Assembly: GCF_016464385.1 (NCBI RefSeq)
Contig: NZ_JADMLH010000020.1
Span: forward strand, 62,001-126,000
DNA from: Nucisporomicrobium flavum
GTDB taxonomy: Bacteria > Actinomycetota > Actinomycetes > Mycobacteriales > Micromonosporaceae
Direction: 5' to 3'
Length of the DNA stretch: 64,000 nucleotides
Below are positions 48,546 through 57,900 of the stretch, piece by piece; within the stretch, counting starts at the first letter, position 1; every line of letters starts with the position of its first letter. The position numbers and the translations under genes were made by a program. The notes beneath the pieces were generated by a model. It saw only the letters and a list, made by a program, of their open reading frames with translations, searched no databases and was not told where the DNA came from.

Positions 48546-49778
48546 TCAGTTGCTCTGGATGTTCTGGTAGATGGTGAACATCGGTAGGTACAGACAGATC
48601 ACCATTCCACCGACCACGGCACCCATGACGAGGACCATGATCGGTTCGATCGAGGCGGTCAGGGACTCGGCGGCGCTGTCGACTTCCCTGTCGTAGAAAT
48701 CGGCAACTTTGTCGAGCATCTGACTGATCTGACCGCTTTCTTCGCCGACTTCGATCATCTGCGTGACCATCTCGGGGAAGATCTTGTGGTGGCGCATGGC
48801 CGAGGACATCGGCTGGCCGTCGCGGACGGCGGACTGCACGTCGCGCATGGCGATGTTGATGACCTCGTTGCCGGTGGTCTCGCCGACGACCGCCAGGGCC
48901 TGCATGACGGGTACGCCGACGTTCAGCAGCAGGCCCAGGTTGCGGGAGAAGCGGCTCATCGCGAGCTTGCGGAACAGCGGCCCGAACACCGGCATGCCCA
49001 GCTTCACCTTGTCGACCGCGAGCCGGAACGATTCGCTGGCCCGCATCTGGCGCTTGTACGCCACCGTCCCGCCGATCAGCAGCGCCAGCGTCAGCGGGCC
49101 GATCCAGTACATGTTGTGGCTGGTGTCGACGAGGAACTGGGTGATGCCCGGCAGCTCGCCGCCCAGGTTCTTGAACATGTTCTCGAAGATCGGGACGATG
49201 AACTTCAGCACCGCCGCGATCAGCACGAACGTGAAGCCGAGCACGATCGCCGGGTACGTCAGCGCGCCCTTGATCTTGCCGCGGAGCGCGGTGTCCTTCT
49301 CCATGCTGTCGGCGATCTGCTCGAGCGCACGGTCGATCATGCCGCCCGCCTCGCCGGCGCGGACCATCGCGATCATGAGCCGGGGGAAGATCCGGTCGTG
49401 CTTGGCCATCGCCGCGGACAGCGACACGCCGCCGGAGACGTCCGTACGGACCTCGCCGAGAGCCTTCTTGAGCGACAGCGCGGTGGTCTGCTCCTCGAGG
49501 ATGGCCAGCGAACGCAGCAGCGACATGCCCGAGGCGGTCATCGTGGCGAACTGCCGGGAGAAGACCGCCAGATCCTTGAGCTTGGTGCGGTTGCCCAGCC
49601 CAGGGATCTTGATGTCCATGTTCAGGCCCTGGCCGGCGGCGACGAGCTCGAGCGGCACCTCGCCGCGCTGGCGCAGCACGTGCGTGGCCGCGGCCTCGTT
49701 CGGTGCCTCGACCGTGCCCTTCGTCTTGCGGCCCGTGGCGTCGATGCTGTTGTAGTGGAAGACCTTGGTGGCCGGCAT
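48546..49778 (-). CDS. pilC: PilC inner-membrane platform protein
   Basis: 410 aa, normal for PilC/GspF. Two T2SSF domains (about 70-195 and 275-400) each with a membrane helix at the end, plus a central helix (about 168-190, Tyr-Pro-Ala-Ile-Val-Leu-Gly-Phe-Thr-Phe-Val-Leu). Motifs Phe-Ser-Arg-Gln-Phe-Ala-Thr-Met and Phe-Pro-Glu-Met-Val-Thr-Gln-Met-Ile-Glu-Val-Gly-Glu-Glu-Ser-Gly are typical. It is the membrane platform on which PilB and PilT act. The start is 1 bp from the pilT stop. Confidence 0.96.
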   Translation of the reverse strand: MPATKVFHYNSIDATGRKTKGTVEAPNEAAATHVLRQRGEVPLELVAAGQGLNMDIKIPGLGNRTKLKDLAVFSRQFATMTASGMSLLRSLAILEEQTTALSLKKALGEVRTDVSGGVSLSAAMAKHDRIFPRLMIAMVRAGEAGGMIDRALEQIADSMEKDTALRGKIKGALTYPAIVLGFTFVLIAAVLKFIVPIFENMFKNLGGELPGITQFLVDTSHNMYWIGPLTLALLIGGTVAYKRQMRASESFRLAVDKVKLGMPVFGPLFRKLAMSRFSRNLGLLLNVGVPVMQALAVVGETTGNEVINIAMRDVQSAVRDGQPMSSAMRHHKIFPEMVTQMIEVGEESGQISQMLDKVADFYDREVDSAAESLTASIEPIMVLVMGAVVGGMVICLYLPMFTIYQNIQSN

Positions 49779-49779
49779 G

Positions 49780-50919
49780 TCACACCCGTCCGATCAGGCG
49801 CTTGAGTTCGTCCGAGGAATGGCAGATCTCCATCGCCGACTGGATCGTCACGACACCCTCGCGGACCCGCTCGGCCAGGTGCTGATCGAAGGCGAGCATC
49901 CCCTCGCTGCCGCCGGCCTGCATGAACGACGGGATCTGGTGGGACTTGCCCTCGCGGATGAGGCTGCGGATGGCCGGCGTGGCGGTGAGGATCTCGCAGA
50001 CCACCGCCCGGCCCTTGTTGTCGGCACGCGGCGCGAGCGCCTGGGTGACGACGCCCTGCAGGCTGGCCGCGAGCTGGGCGCGGATCTGCAGCTGCTGGTG
50101 CGGCGGGAAGATGTCGATGACGCGGTCGATGGTCTGCGTGGCGCTCTGCGTGTGCAGGGTCGCCAGCACCAGGTGGCCCGTCTCCGCGGCGGTCAGCGCC
50201 GTCGCGGTGGTCTCCAGGTCGCGCAGCTCGCCGACGAGGATGATGTCGGGGTCCTGCCGCAGCGCGTGCTTGAGCGCCTGCGCGAAGTTCTCGGTGTCCG
50301 AGCCGACCTCGCGCTGGTTCACCACGCTGCGCTTGTGCGGGTGCAGGAACTCGATCGGGTCCTCGATCGTGATGATGTGCGCGGCGCGGCTGCGGTTGGC
50401 CAGGTCCAGCACTGAGGCGAGCGTCGTGGTCTTGCCGGAGCCCGTCGGGCCCGTGACCAGCACCAGGCCGCGCGGCAGGTGGGCGAAGCGGGACACCGAC
50501 TCGGGCATTCCCAGCTCGTCCAGCGGTTTGATCTTGTGCGGGATGGCCCGGAAGACCGCGCCGCACGAGTTGCGCTGGATGTAGAGGTTCCCGCGGAACC
50601 GGGAGACGCCCACGATGCTGTGCGCGAAGTCCATCTCCTGCACGCGCTGGAACTGCTCCCACTGCGTGGCGGAGACGGCGGCCCGGGCCAGCAGCGCGGT
50701 GTCGGCGGAGTTCAGCTTGCCGTACCCGGGCAGCGGGCGCAGGCCTCCGTCGACCCGGATCATGGGCGGCGCCCCGACCGTCAGGTGCAGGTCGGAACCG
50801 CGGGCCTCGACGAGGGTGATGAGCATCTGGTCGAGCACGGCCAGGTCGTCCGCGACCGGGCCCTCCGGCGGCGCCGCCTGGTGCGGTACTTCGTGATCGA
50901 GCGTGTACATCCGCTGCAC
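49780..50919 (-). CDS. pilT: PilT retraction ATPase
   Basis: 379 aa. ATG 50919 (50910 is an alternative). Walker A Gly-Pro-Thr-Gly-Ser-Gly-Lys-Thr-Thr with Lys163; Asp box Thr-Ile-Glu-Asp-Pro-Ile-Glu; Walker B Asp-Pro-Asp-Ile-Ile-Leu-Val-Gly-Glu; His box Thr-Leu-His-Thr. The C-terminal Ala-Ile-Arg-Ser-Leu-Ile-Arg-Glu-Gly-Lys region is PilT-specific (Ala-Ile-Arg-Asn-Leu-Ile-Arg-Glu in the reference family). It depolymerises pili, which implies twitching or DNA-uptake function. Lies between pilB and pilC. Confidence 0.96.
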   Translation of the reverse strand: MQRMYTLDHEVPHQAAPPEGPVADDLAVLDQMLITLVEARGSDLHLTVGAPPMIRVDGGLRPLPGYGKLNSADTALLARAAVSATQWEQFQRVQEMDFAHSIVGVSRFRGNLYIQRNSCGAVFRAIPHKIKPLDELGMPESVSRFAHLPRGLVLVTGPTGSGKTTTLASVLDLANRSRAAHIITIEDPIEFLHPHKRSVVNQREVGSDTENFAQALKHALRQDPDIILVGELRDLETTATALTAAETGHLVLATLHTQSATQTIDRVIDIFPPHQQLQIRAQLAASLQGVVTQALAPRADNKGRAVVCEILTATPAIRSLIREGKSHQIPSFMQAGGSEGMLAFDQHLAERVREGVVTIQSAMEICHSSDELKRLIGRV

Positions 50920-51006
50920 CCGGCAATCTGCTGGTGAACCTCTGACGCCTCACCATTCGGCACGGCCGCGGGCGGCTTTAGGACCTGTGCCCCAGGCCTG
51001 CGGTGC

Positions 51007-52674
51007 TCAGATGGCGACGCGGGAGACCTCGGTCAGCGACGTCAGCCCGCCGGCCGCCTTGGCCAGGCCGTCCGAGCGCAGGTCGTACATGCCCTGCTCC
51101 AGGGCGACCTCGCGGATCTCGTTGGAGGAGGCGCGGCGGATCGTCAGCGACTCGATCTCGGCCGAGATCGGCATGACCTCGTGCAGGGCGATCCGGCCGC
51201 GGTAGCCGGTGTTGGCGCAGTCGCGGCACCCCACCGGCCGGTACAGCGCCTCCGGGATCTTGAGGTCGTGTATCGGCCACCGGGCGCCCTCCAGCTCCTC
51301 GTCCGTCGGCACGTACGCCTCCTTGCACCAGTCGCACAGCCGCCGGGCGAGCCGCTGCGCGAGCACGCAGTCCAGCGACGAGCCGACGAGGAACGGCTCG
51401 ATCCCCATCTCGGTGAGGCGGGTGACCGCGCCGGGAGCGTCGTTGGTGTGCAGCGTGGAGAGCACGAGGTGGCCGGTGAGCGACGCCTCGACGGCGATCT
51501 GGGCGGTGTGCCCGTCCCGGATCTCACCGATGAGCACGACGTCGGGGTCCGAGCGGAGGATCGCCGGGAGCACCGCGGCGAACGTCAGGCCGGCCTTCGC
51601 GTTGACCTGTACCTGGTTGATGCCGGGCATGCGGAACTCGACCGGGTCCTCCACGGTGATGACGTTCACCTCGGGCCGGCTGATCCGGCCCAGGGTCGCG
51701 TACAGGGTGGTGGACTTGCCGGAACCGGTCGGGCCGGTGACCAGGACCATCCCGTGCGGCTTGGTGAACGACTCGGCGAAGCGGTTGAGGTTGTGCTCGG
51801 TGAAGCCGAGCTTGCCCATGTCGAGGTCGATGCCGCCGGTGTCGAGCACCCGCAGGACGATCTTCTCGCCCCAGACCGTCGGCAGCGTCGCCGCGCGCAG
51901 GTCGACCTTGCGGTCGCGGATCACCACGGTGATACGGCCGTTCTGCGGCACCCGCTTCTCGGTGATGTCGATGCCCGACATGATCTTCAGGCGCGAGGTC
52001 AGCGCCGACATCACGCCGCGGGGCACGGTGTCCAGCTCGTGCAGGACGCCGTCGATGCGGTAGCGCACCCGCATCTCGTCCTCGGTGGGCTCCAGGTGCA
52101 GGTCGGAGGCGCGGTTCTGGACGGCCTGCTCGATCAGGTTGTTGACGTAGCGCACGATCGGCGCGTCGTCGGCGCTGTTCACCTGCGCGGTCATGCCGGC
52201 CTGGTCGTCGAGCGAGGTGTCGGCGAGATCGCCCAGGTCGCTGGCCTCGCGTTGCAGCCGCTCGATGATCCGGCGGACCTCGCTGCGGGCCACAACGACC
52301 GGGCGTACGGTCATGCCGGTCGCGGCCCGCACGTCGTCGAGGGCCACCACGTCGCCGGGGTCGGTGACGCCGACGGTCAGTTCGCCGTCGGAGAGCGCCA
52401 GGCCGAGGACGCGGTGGCGGAGGACGACCGAGAGCGGGATGCGCCGCAGCGCGGTGGGGTCGAGGGGGTAGCCGACCAGGTCGACGGTGTTCATGCCGAA
52501 GGCGTACGCGGCCGCCTCGGTCAGCTGCTCCTCGGTGACGATCCGCTCGCTGATCAGGACGGCACGGACCGACCGGCCGGTGCGCTGGGCCTCGTCGGCG
52601 GCAGCGTCCACCACGTCCTCGTCGATGCCCATCTGTTTGAGGGCGTCGAGCAGCGGGCGGAAGGTCTGATCCAT
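51007..52674 (-). CDS. pilB: PilB extension ATPase
   Basis: 555 aa. ATG 52674 with GGTGAGGA. The N-terminal domain (about 1-150) is MshEN/T2SSE-N-like and in several relatives binds c-di-GMP. Then Walker A Gly-Pro-Thr-Gly-Ser-Gly-Lys320, Asp box Thr-Val-Glu-Asp-Pro-Val-Glu, Walker B, and the zinc tetracysteine Cys-Asp-Trp-Cys (about 455) with Cys-Arg-Asp-Cys (about 500). It powers pilus extension. First gene of the minus-strand locus; its promoter should be in 52675-52954. Confidence 0.96.
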   Translation of the reverse strand: MDQTFRPLLDALKQMGIDEDVVDAAADEAQRTGRSVRAVLISERIVTEEQLTEAAAYAFGMNTVDLVGYPLDPTALRRIPLSVVLRHRVLGLALSDGELTVGVTDPGDVVALDDVRAATGMTVRPVVVARSEVRRIIERLQREASDLGDLADTSLDDQAGMTAQVNSADDAPIVRYVNNLIEQAVQNRASDLHLEPTEDEMRVRYRIDGVLHELDTVPRGVMSALTSRLKIMSGIDITEKRVPQNGRITVVIRDRKVDLRAATLPTVWGEKIVLRVLDTGGIDLDMGKLGFTEHNLNRFAESFTKPHGMVLVTGPTGSGKSTTLYATLGRISRPEVNVITVEDPVEFRMPGINQVQVNAKAGLTFAAVLPAILRSDPDVVLIGEIRDGHTAQIAVEASLTGHLVLSTLHTNDAPGAVTRLTEMGIEPFLVGSSLDCVLAQRLARRLCDWCKEAYVPTDEELEGARWPIHDLKIPEALYRPVGCRDCANTGYRGRIALHEVMPISAEIESLTIRRASSNEIREVALEQGMYDLRSDGLAKAAGGLTSLTEVSRVAI

Positions 52675-52954
52675 GACATCCTCACCAGACGGTGCTTGGG
52701 GGTTACAGCAGTCCCATCGGCCAATTCCGCCGCCGGCTGAGGGGGAGCCCCGCCCGTTCCCGATGCCCGGTTGCCGCCCCTACGTTCCGTTCGTCCGGTT
52801 GGTGCGGGAGGAGCATTGCAGAACGCTAAAGCGCGCCTGTAGACCAGATTAACGGGCTTCTCCGCAAGCTTGTGTCCGCATTGAGCCTCGGCAATAGTTG
52901 TGTCGCTCAAGCGAACGGGGGAGCGGAAAAACATGATTTCTTCGCGGGTGCGGT

Positions 52955-54205
52955 ATGGCTGACGGCGCGCTGCGTGTCGCCGAACCGTCGTTATCGGTCA
53001 CCGCGTCGGCGCGGCTCGACTCGCTGACCGGACTGCGCGGATTGACGTCGACCTGGATCTACGTCTTCCACTTCTTCACCTTCCGGTTCGTGCTGGAATC
53101 CGGCAAGCTGACCTTCGTCCAGCTGGACCGGCCGCGATTCCTCACCATGGCCGGCAACATGGCGCTCTCGAGCTTCTTCATCCTCAGCGGCTTCGTGCTC
53201 ACGCTGACCACGCGCGAGGGCACCAGCCTGGCCAACTTCTGCGCCAAACGCGTGGGAAAGCTGTATCCGATCTATTTCGTGACGTCGGCGCTGGCCATCA
53301 TCGCCATTCTGCTGATCGGTATGCCGATCAGCACGGCGAACATCGTTCTGCACCTGGGCATGCTCCAGTCGTGGGTGCCGTACCAGGAGATTTATCACGG
53401 CGTCAACCCGGTGACGTGGTCGCTGAGCACCGAGGCGTTCTTCTACGTTCTGTTTCCGCTGTCGCTGTTCCTGCTCCGGCGGTTGTCCACCCGTGCGCTC
53501 GGCATCATGTTCGTGGTCGCGGTATTCCTCGAATTCGCGCTGCCGTGGTACGTCATGCGCTATTTCACCGTGAATCCCGACGGTGCCGGTTCGGCGTTCC
53601 TGTCGTCCGGCGGCACCGGCGGCGACCTCGTCTACTGGTTCACCCTCGCCGCACCGCCGTACCGGTTCCTCGAGTTCGTCGTCGGCATGATCTGCTGCCT
53701 GCTGCTGCGCCGGGGCGCCCTGCCGTTCGTCCGGCAGCGCTGGGCGTGGCTCTTCGTGGCGGCCGGCTACCTGATCGGCACCTACGCGCCGGGGTACTGG
53801 CAGCGTACGGCGGTCGGCCTCGTGCCGCTGGCCGTCCTGCTGGTGTCGCTGGCCCAGGCCGACCTGGCGGACCACGCCTCCTTCCTGCGGCACCGGTTCT
53901 TCGTCCGGCTCGGCGACCTGTCGTTCGGGCTGTACGCGATCCAGCTCCTCGTCCTGCTGCCGAGCTATCCGTTCCTGCTGCGTTGGCTCTCCTCGACGCT
54001 CGACGTGCCCGAGCGCACGCTGGAGCACCTGCCCTGGAACGTCGCGTTCGTGCTGGCGTACTTCGGGGTGATCGTGCTGCTCGCGATGCCGCTGCACCGG
54101 TACGTCGAGGTGCCGGCCTACAACGTCGCCCGGCGCCTGTTCCGCGACCGGCCGGGCTCGGCGATGTTCAGTGAGAGCGACGTGCCGGCGAGGACCGGCC
54201 CATGA
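52955..54205 (+). CDS. Acyltransferase 3 family membrane protein
   Basis: 416 aa from ATG 52955. About ten membrane helices. N-terminal Leu-Thr-Gly-Leu-Arg-Gly and the Tyr-Val-Phe-His-Phe-Phe (Arg-Gly/His) pattern, plus Phe-Phe-Ile-Leu-Ser-Gly-Phe-Val-Leu, are those of OafA/WecH-type O-acyltransferases. These acylate sugars or natural products at the membrane using acyl-CoA. Its stop overlaps the next start (ATGA at 54202), so it is co-translated with the flavin monooxygenase. Divergent from pilB, and therefore the left end of the presumed metabolite cluster. Confidence 0.9.
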   Translation: MADGALRVAEPSLSVTASARLDSLTGLRGLTSTWIYVFHFFTFRFVLESGKLTFVQLDRPRFLTMAGNMALSSFFILSGFVLTLTTREGTSLANFCAKRVGKLYPIYFVTSALAIIAILLIGMPISTANIVLHLGMLQSWVPYQEIYHGVNPVTWSLSTEAFFYVLFPLSLFLLRRLSTRALGIMFVVAVFLEFALPWYVMRYFTVNPDGAGSAFLSSGGTGGDLVYWFTLAAPPYRFLEFVVGMICCLLLRRGALPFVRQRWAWLFVAAGYLIGTYAPGYWQRTAVGLVPLAVLLVSLAQADLADHASFLRHRFFVRLGDLSFGLYAIQLLVLLPSYPFLLRWLSSTLDVPERTLEHLPWNVAFVLAYFGVIVLLAMPLHRYVEVPAYNVARRLFRDRPGSAMFSESDVPARTGP

Positions 54206-55428
54206 GGGTCTGCGTCATCGGCTCGGGCATCTCCGGCATCGCGGCGGTCCGGGAGCTCACCACGGCCCTGCCCGGGGCCCACGTCACCTGGCTGTCGGCG
54301 GACCTCACCGGCGGCGGCCTGTGGAACGGCTCGTCCTCGTGCTCCCGGGTGTACGACGCGCTCTTCCTGAACACGTCCCGCCGGCAGAGCACGTTCCGCG
54401 GCACGGACCTCCCGCTCGAGCCGTGGGTGGAGTTCGTCCACCACTCCGCCTACTCGGAGTATCTGTCGCGGGTCGCCGAGGACTGTGTGCCGCAGGAACG
54501 GCGGTGGGGCTGCCGGGTCACCGAGGTGTCAGGGCCGGCGGACGGGGCGTGGCTCGTACGGTGGGAGGACCAGCGGGACGGCTCGGTGGAGGCGGCCGCG
54601 TTCGACGCGGTCGTGGACGCCACCGGCCGCAATGTCGAGCCGCGCTGGCCTCGGGTGCCGGCGGCCGCGGACCTGGCGTACCCGTACACGCATTCGTCGT
54701 CGTACCGCAACGCGCTGCCGTTCCGGGACCGGGCCGTGCTCGTGGTGGGCAACGGCGCCTCGGCCGTGGACATCGCGTGCGACCTCGCTGACGTGGCGTC
54801 CCGGGTGACGGTCAGCGCCCGCACCCCGAAGTGGTACCTGCCCAAGATGCTGTTCGGCCGGCCGGTCGACCGGTCCTCCGACGGGTGGCTCGACCGGGTG
54901 CCGGGGGCGGGGCGAGTCACCGCGGCCGTCGCGGAGGCGGTGGTGCGCAAGGTGCTCGGCCCGTACGGCGCGTACGGGCTGCCCGATCCGCCGTTGCCGC
55001 TGGCCCGCAGCACGCCCGTGCTCAGCGACCACTTCCTCGCCTTCCTCAGCCACGGACGGATCACCGTGCGAGGGGCGGTACGGGCGCTCGAGCCGGAGCG
55101 CGTGCTGTTCGCCGACGGCGAGGACAGCTTCGACGCCGTCATCGCCGCGACCGGTTTCCGCGACGACTCCGCCCACCTGCCCGGGCCCGTGCAGGAACGC
55201 CTGCGCGACGGCCTAGGGGTGGCGCTCGACGTTCCCGGCAGCGCCGGGCTCTTCCTCATGAACAGGTTCCGGTGCGGCGACGCGGCCGTCCGGTGTGCGG
55301 AGGTGCAGGCCGCCGCCATAGCGCGGACCCTGCGCAGTGGCGTGACCCGGACGGCCGGTGTCGCCCCGGTCGTCTCCGGCAAGCGGATCACCGCACGCGT
55401 CCTCCGGGGCGCCTACGCCCACCTGTGA
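54202..55428 (+). CDS. Flavin-dependent monooxygenase (FMO-like)
   Basis: 408 aa. ATG 54202 overlaps the upstream stop. FAD motif Gly-Ser-Gly-Ile-Ser-Gly (7-12), then Ala-Tyr-Pro-Tyr-Thr-His-Ser-Ser near 161-167 (similar to the FMO/BVMO fingerprint Phe-x-Gly-x3-His) and a second Rossmann motif Val-Val-Gly-Asn-Gly-Ala-Ser-Ala near 181 for NADPH. Ala-Ala-Thr-Gly-Phe-Arg near 316 is the ATG motif. Probably hydroxylates or oxygenates an N- or C-centre of the pathway product. Followed 31 bp later by a P450. Confidence 0.9.
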   Translation: MRVCVIGSGISGIAAVRELTTALPGAHVTWLSADLTGGGLWNGSSSCSRVYDALFLNTSRRQSTFRGTDLPLEPWVEFVHHSAYSEYLSRVAEDCVPQERRWGCRVTEVSGPADGAWLVRWEDQRDGSVEAAAFDAVVDATGRNVEPRWPRVPAAADLAYPYTHSSSYRNALPFRDRAVLVVGNGASAVDIACDLADVASRVTVSARTPKWYLPKMLFGRPVDRSSDGWLDRVPGAGRVTAAVAEAVVRKVLGPYGAYGLPDPPLPLARSTPVLSDHFLAFLSHGRITVRGAVRALEPERVLFADGEDSFDAVIAATGFRDDSAHLPGPVQERLRDGLGVALDVPGSAGLFLMNRFRCGDAAVRCAEVQAAAIARTLRSGVTRTAGVAPVVSGKRITARVLRGAYAHL

Positions 55429-55459
55429 CCATCCACCGACACGGATTCGAGGTTCACCG

Positions 55460-56683
55460 ATGAGTATCGCCACCGACCCGCCGCACCAGGAGCTGGTGGA
55501 TCTGCCGCACGGGGCGCCGAGCGGGTGCCCGTACGCGCCGCCGCCCGCGATGGCCGACCTGCGCAGCTCCGGCCCGCTGACCAAGGTGCGGCTGCCCGAC
55601 GGCACGTGGACCTGGCTGGCGACGAGCTACGAGCTGGTCCGCGAGATCATCGCGCATCCGTCGTTCAGCGCGAGCCCCCAGTCGCCCGGCTTCCCGAGCT
55701 GGAACCTGCCCGGCGGCCTGGACCTGCCGCTCAACATGACGCAGGCCGATCCGCCGGTGCACACCCAGATGCGGAAGATGTCGGCCGGTGAGTTCACGCT
55801 GAAGCGCATCAACGAGCTGCGCCCCGACATCGAGCGCATCACCGACGAGCGGTGCGCCGCCATCGAGGCGCTGCCCCAGCCGTTCGACTTCGTCGACAAC
55901 TTCGCCACGCCCATCCCCGCCTCGGTCATCTGCCTGATGCTCGGTGTGCCGCAGGACGAGTACGCCTACTTCGTCCGGCGGATCCGGCTGGTGCTGGCCC
56001 ATGACGACCTCGACTCGGCGGAGCGGCAGCAGGCCAAGCTCGAGCTGCTGCAGTACATGCTGAACCTGATCGAGGTGAAGCGCGCCGAGCCCGACAGCCG
56101 GTTGCTGAGCCGGCTCATCGTGGAGAACCCCGAGCTGGATCCGGTGGAGCTGGTCTCGTACGCGTGCTCCCTGCTGCTCGCCGGCTTCGCCACGACGGCG
56201 CACATGATCGAGCTGAGCACGCTCACGATGATCGAGCGGCCCGACATCGCCGCCCGGGTCCGCGCGGACCGCTCGATCCTGCCGGAGCTGGTCGAGGAGC
56301 TGCTCCGCTACCACTCCGTGGTGCGCGACTCGCCGCGCCGGGCGGCACTGGCCGATGTGGAGCTGGGCGGGGTGACGATCCGGGCCGGCGAGGGGGTGAT
56401 CGCCTCCGTGCAGGCGGCCAACTGGGACGACGAGGCGTTCCCGCGGCCGGACGAGATCGACGCCGACCGGCCCCGGACGCGGCGCAGCCTCGCCTTCGGG
56501 CACGGCATCCACGCCTGCATCGGTGCGCTGCTGGCCAAGGCCGAGCTCGAGATCGCCCTGGAGCGGATCGTCACCCGCTACCCGGACATCTCGCTGGCCG
56601 TACCGCGCTCCGAGGTGCGTTTCCGGACGACGACGCACTTGCACGGATGCTATGAGCTGCCGGTGGATCTTCGCCTGCGGTAA
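55460..56683 (+). CDS. Cytochrome P450
   Basis: 407 aa from ATG 55460. Heme loop Phe-Gly-His-Gly-Ile-His-Ala-Cys-Ile-Gly with ligand Cys353; I-helix Leu-Leu-Ala-Gly-Phe-Ala-Thr-Thr-Ala-His (Thr-Thr proton-relay pair); K-helix Glu-Glu-Leu-Leu-Arg. It is soluble, typical of CYP105/CYP107-type bacterial P450s; a ferredoxin gene is not adjacent. Likely tailors the product made by this cluster, together with the upstream monooxygenase. Confidence 0.95.
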   Translation: MSIATDPPHQELVDLPHGAPSGCPYAPPPAMADLRSSGPLTKVRLPDGTWTWLATSYELVREIIAHPSFSASPQSPGFPSWNLPGGLDLPLNMTQADPPVHTQMRKMSAGEFTLKRINELRPDIERITDERCAAIEALPQPFDFVDNFATPIPASVICLMLGVPQDEYAYFVRRIRLVLAHDDLDSAERQQAKLELLQYMLNLIEVKRAEPDSRLLSRLIVENPELDPVELVSYACSLLLAGFATTAHMIELSTLTMIERPDIAARVRADRSILPELVEELLRYHSVVRDSPRRAALADVELGGVTIRAGEGVIASVQAANWDDEAFPRPDEIDADRPRTRRSLAFGHGIHACIGALLAKAELEIALERIVTRYPDISLAVPRSEVRFRTTTHLHGCYELPVDLRLR

Positions 56684-57020
56684 TTGCTTGACAAGTCAAC
56701 GAACGTCGATTGCGGAAATGCGCAACGAAATGCGGTCGCCCCATCTCGGCTACTGGGATCTCGACCGTTTTCTTGATCGGCGGATAGGCGTTGTGTCAAG
56801 TGAGACAAGTCACTGTCACGGTGCCCCGTCGGCGACCCGACCAGGGCGCATCCCGTTCTAGCTGGGACAAGGCGCTGGATCAGAGGAGCGGGCTGGGGAC
56901 ACGGCAAGGGAGGAAAGCACGCAAACATCGACCTTTACCAGACTGTCGCGAGGCGACTACTCCTCTTAGGATTGTCATCTCTAGATCACATCGGCGGCCA
57001 TCGGGGGAGACGGCGATTTG
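56684..57020. promoter_or_regulatory. Intergenic region upstream of SARP, with TCAAG/ACAAG repeats
   Basis: 337 bp without a gene. TTGAC-AA-GTCAA at 56688-56699 is an inverted repeat; near 56795-56815 the words TGTCAAG, GACAAG and GTCAC follow each other, as in direct-repeat SARP boxes. This may be a binding site for the SARP encoded at 57021; not proven. Confidence 0.35.
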
Positions 57021-57848
57021 ATGTTGAACATCCGTGCGGAATTCCATGCTGTTCCGAGCACCCGACGCATCGCCATGCGGCTGCTGGGGCCGTTCGAGGT
57101 CCTCGGTCCGGACGGCCGGACGATCACACCCGGCCCGGCGAAGATGCGCACCCTGCTGGTGCTGCTGTGTGCGTACGCCGGGACCTCCGTGTCGACCCAG
57201 CAACTCGAATCGGCGCTCTGGACCGAGTGCCGCCCACGGACGGCGGCGACGGCGCTGCACGTGTACGTGTCGCGGGTCCGCAAGCACCTGGAGAGCCACG
57301 GCGCCGAACCGGTGGGCATCTCCACCCGCGCCTCCGGGTACGTCCTCGACGACGGGGTCTACGACCTCGACCACCAGACCCTGCGCCGCCTGATGCAGCG
57401 CGCCGACGAGGCTGAAGCGGCCGGCCGGGTCCCGGAGGCCGTCGAGATCCTGCAGCAGGCCACGGCGCTGCGGCGCGGCCCGGCGCTCGCCGGCTTCCGC
57501 GACGTGCCGGTGCTCAACTCCGTCGGCCGCCAGCTCGACGAGCAGTTCCTGATGGTGTACGGCCGCAAGGCCGAGCTCGAGCTGCGCCTCGACCGGCACG
57601 CCCGCCTGGTCCCGGAGCTCTTCGCCGTCGCCTCGGAATACCCGACGCACGAGCACATCCACCAGCTGCTCATGCTGTGCCTCTACCGCACGGGACGCAC
57701 CGCCGAGGCGCTGTCCGTCTACGCCCAGCTGCGCGAACACCTCATCGACGCGGTCGGCCTGGAGCCCGGGGCGCGCAGTCAGCGGCTGCAGCAGCGCATC
57801 CTGCAGTTCGACACGCAGCTCGACGAGGCGGACGCCCTGGTGCTGTGA
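57021..57848 (+). CDS. SARP-family transcriptional activator
   Basis: 275 aa, the size of small SARPs (ActII-ORF4/RedD type). ATG 57021 with GGGGGAG upstream; a TTG directly before it is possible. The N-terminal OmpR-like winged helix has Met-Arg-Leu-Leu-Gly-Pro-Phe-Glu-Val and Leu-Glu-Ser-Ala-Leu-Trp-Thr-Glu, then Ala-Leu-His-Val-Tyr-Val-Ser-Arg-Val-Arg-Lys. A bacterial transcription-activation domain (about 105-250) follows, with the Arg-Leu-Asp...Leu-Tyr-Arg-Thr-Gly-Arg-x-Ala-Glu-Ala-Leu motif. It lacks ATPase and TPR parts. Pathway-specific activator of the adjoining biosynthetic genes by inference. Confidence 0.95.
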   Translation: MLNIRAEFHAVPSTRRIAMRLLGPFEVLGPDGRTITPGPAKMRTLLVLLCAYAGTSVSTQQLESALWTECRPRTAATALHVYVSRVRKHLESHGAEPVGISTRASGYVLDDGVYDLDHQTLRRLMQRADEAEAAGRVPEAVEILQQATALRRGPALAGFRDVPVLNSVGRQLDEQFLMVYGRKAELELRLDRHARLVPELFAVASEYPTHEHIHQLLMLCLYRTGRTAEALSVYAQLREHLIDAVGLEPGARSQRLQQRILQFDTQLDEADALVL

Positions 57849-57900
57849 CCCGACGCGGATCGGCGGTCGTCCCGGTGGGGACGACCGCCGACGAGCGGGG

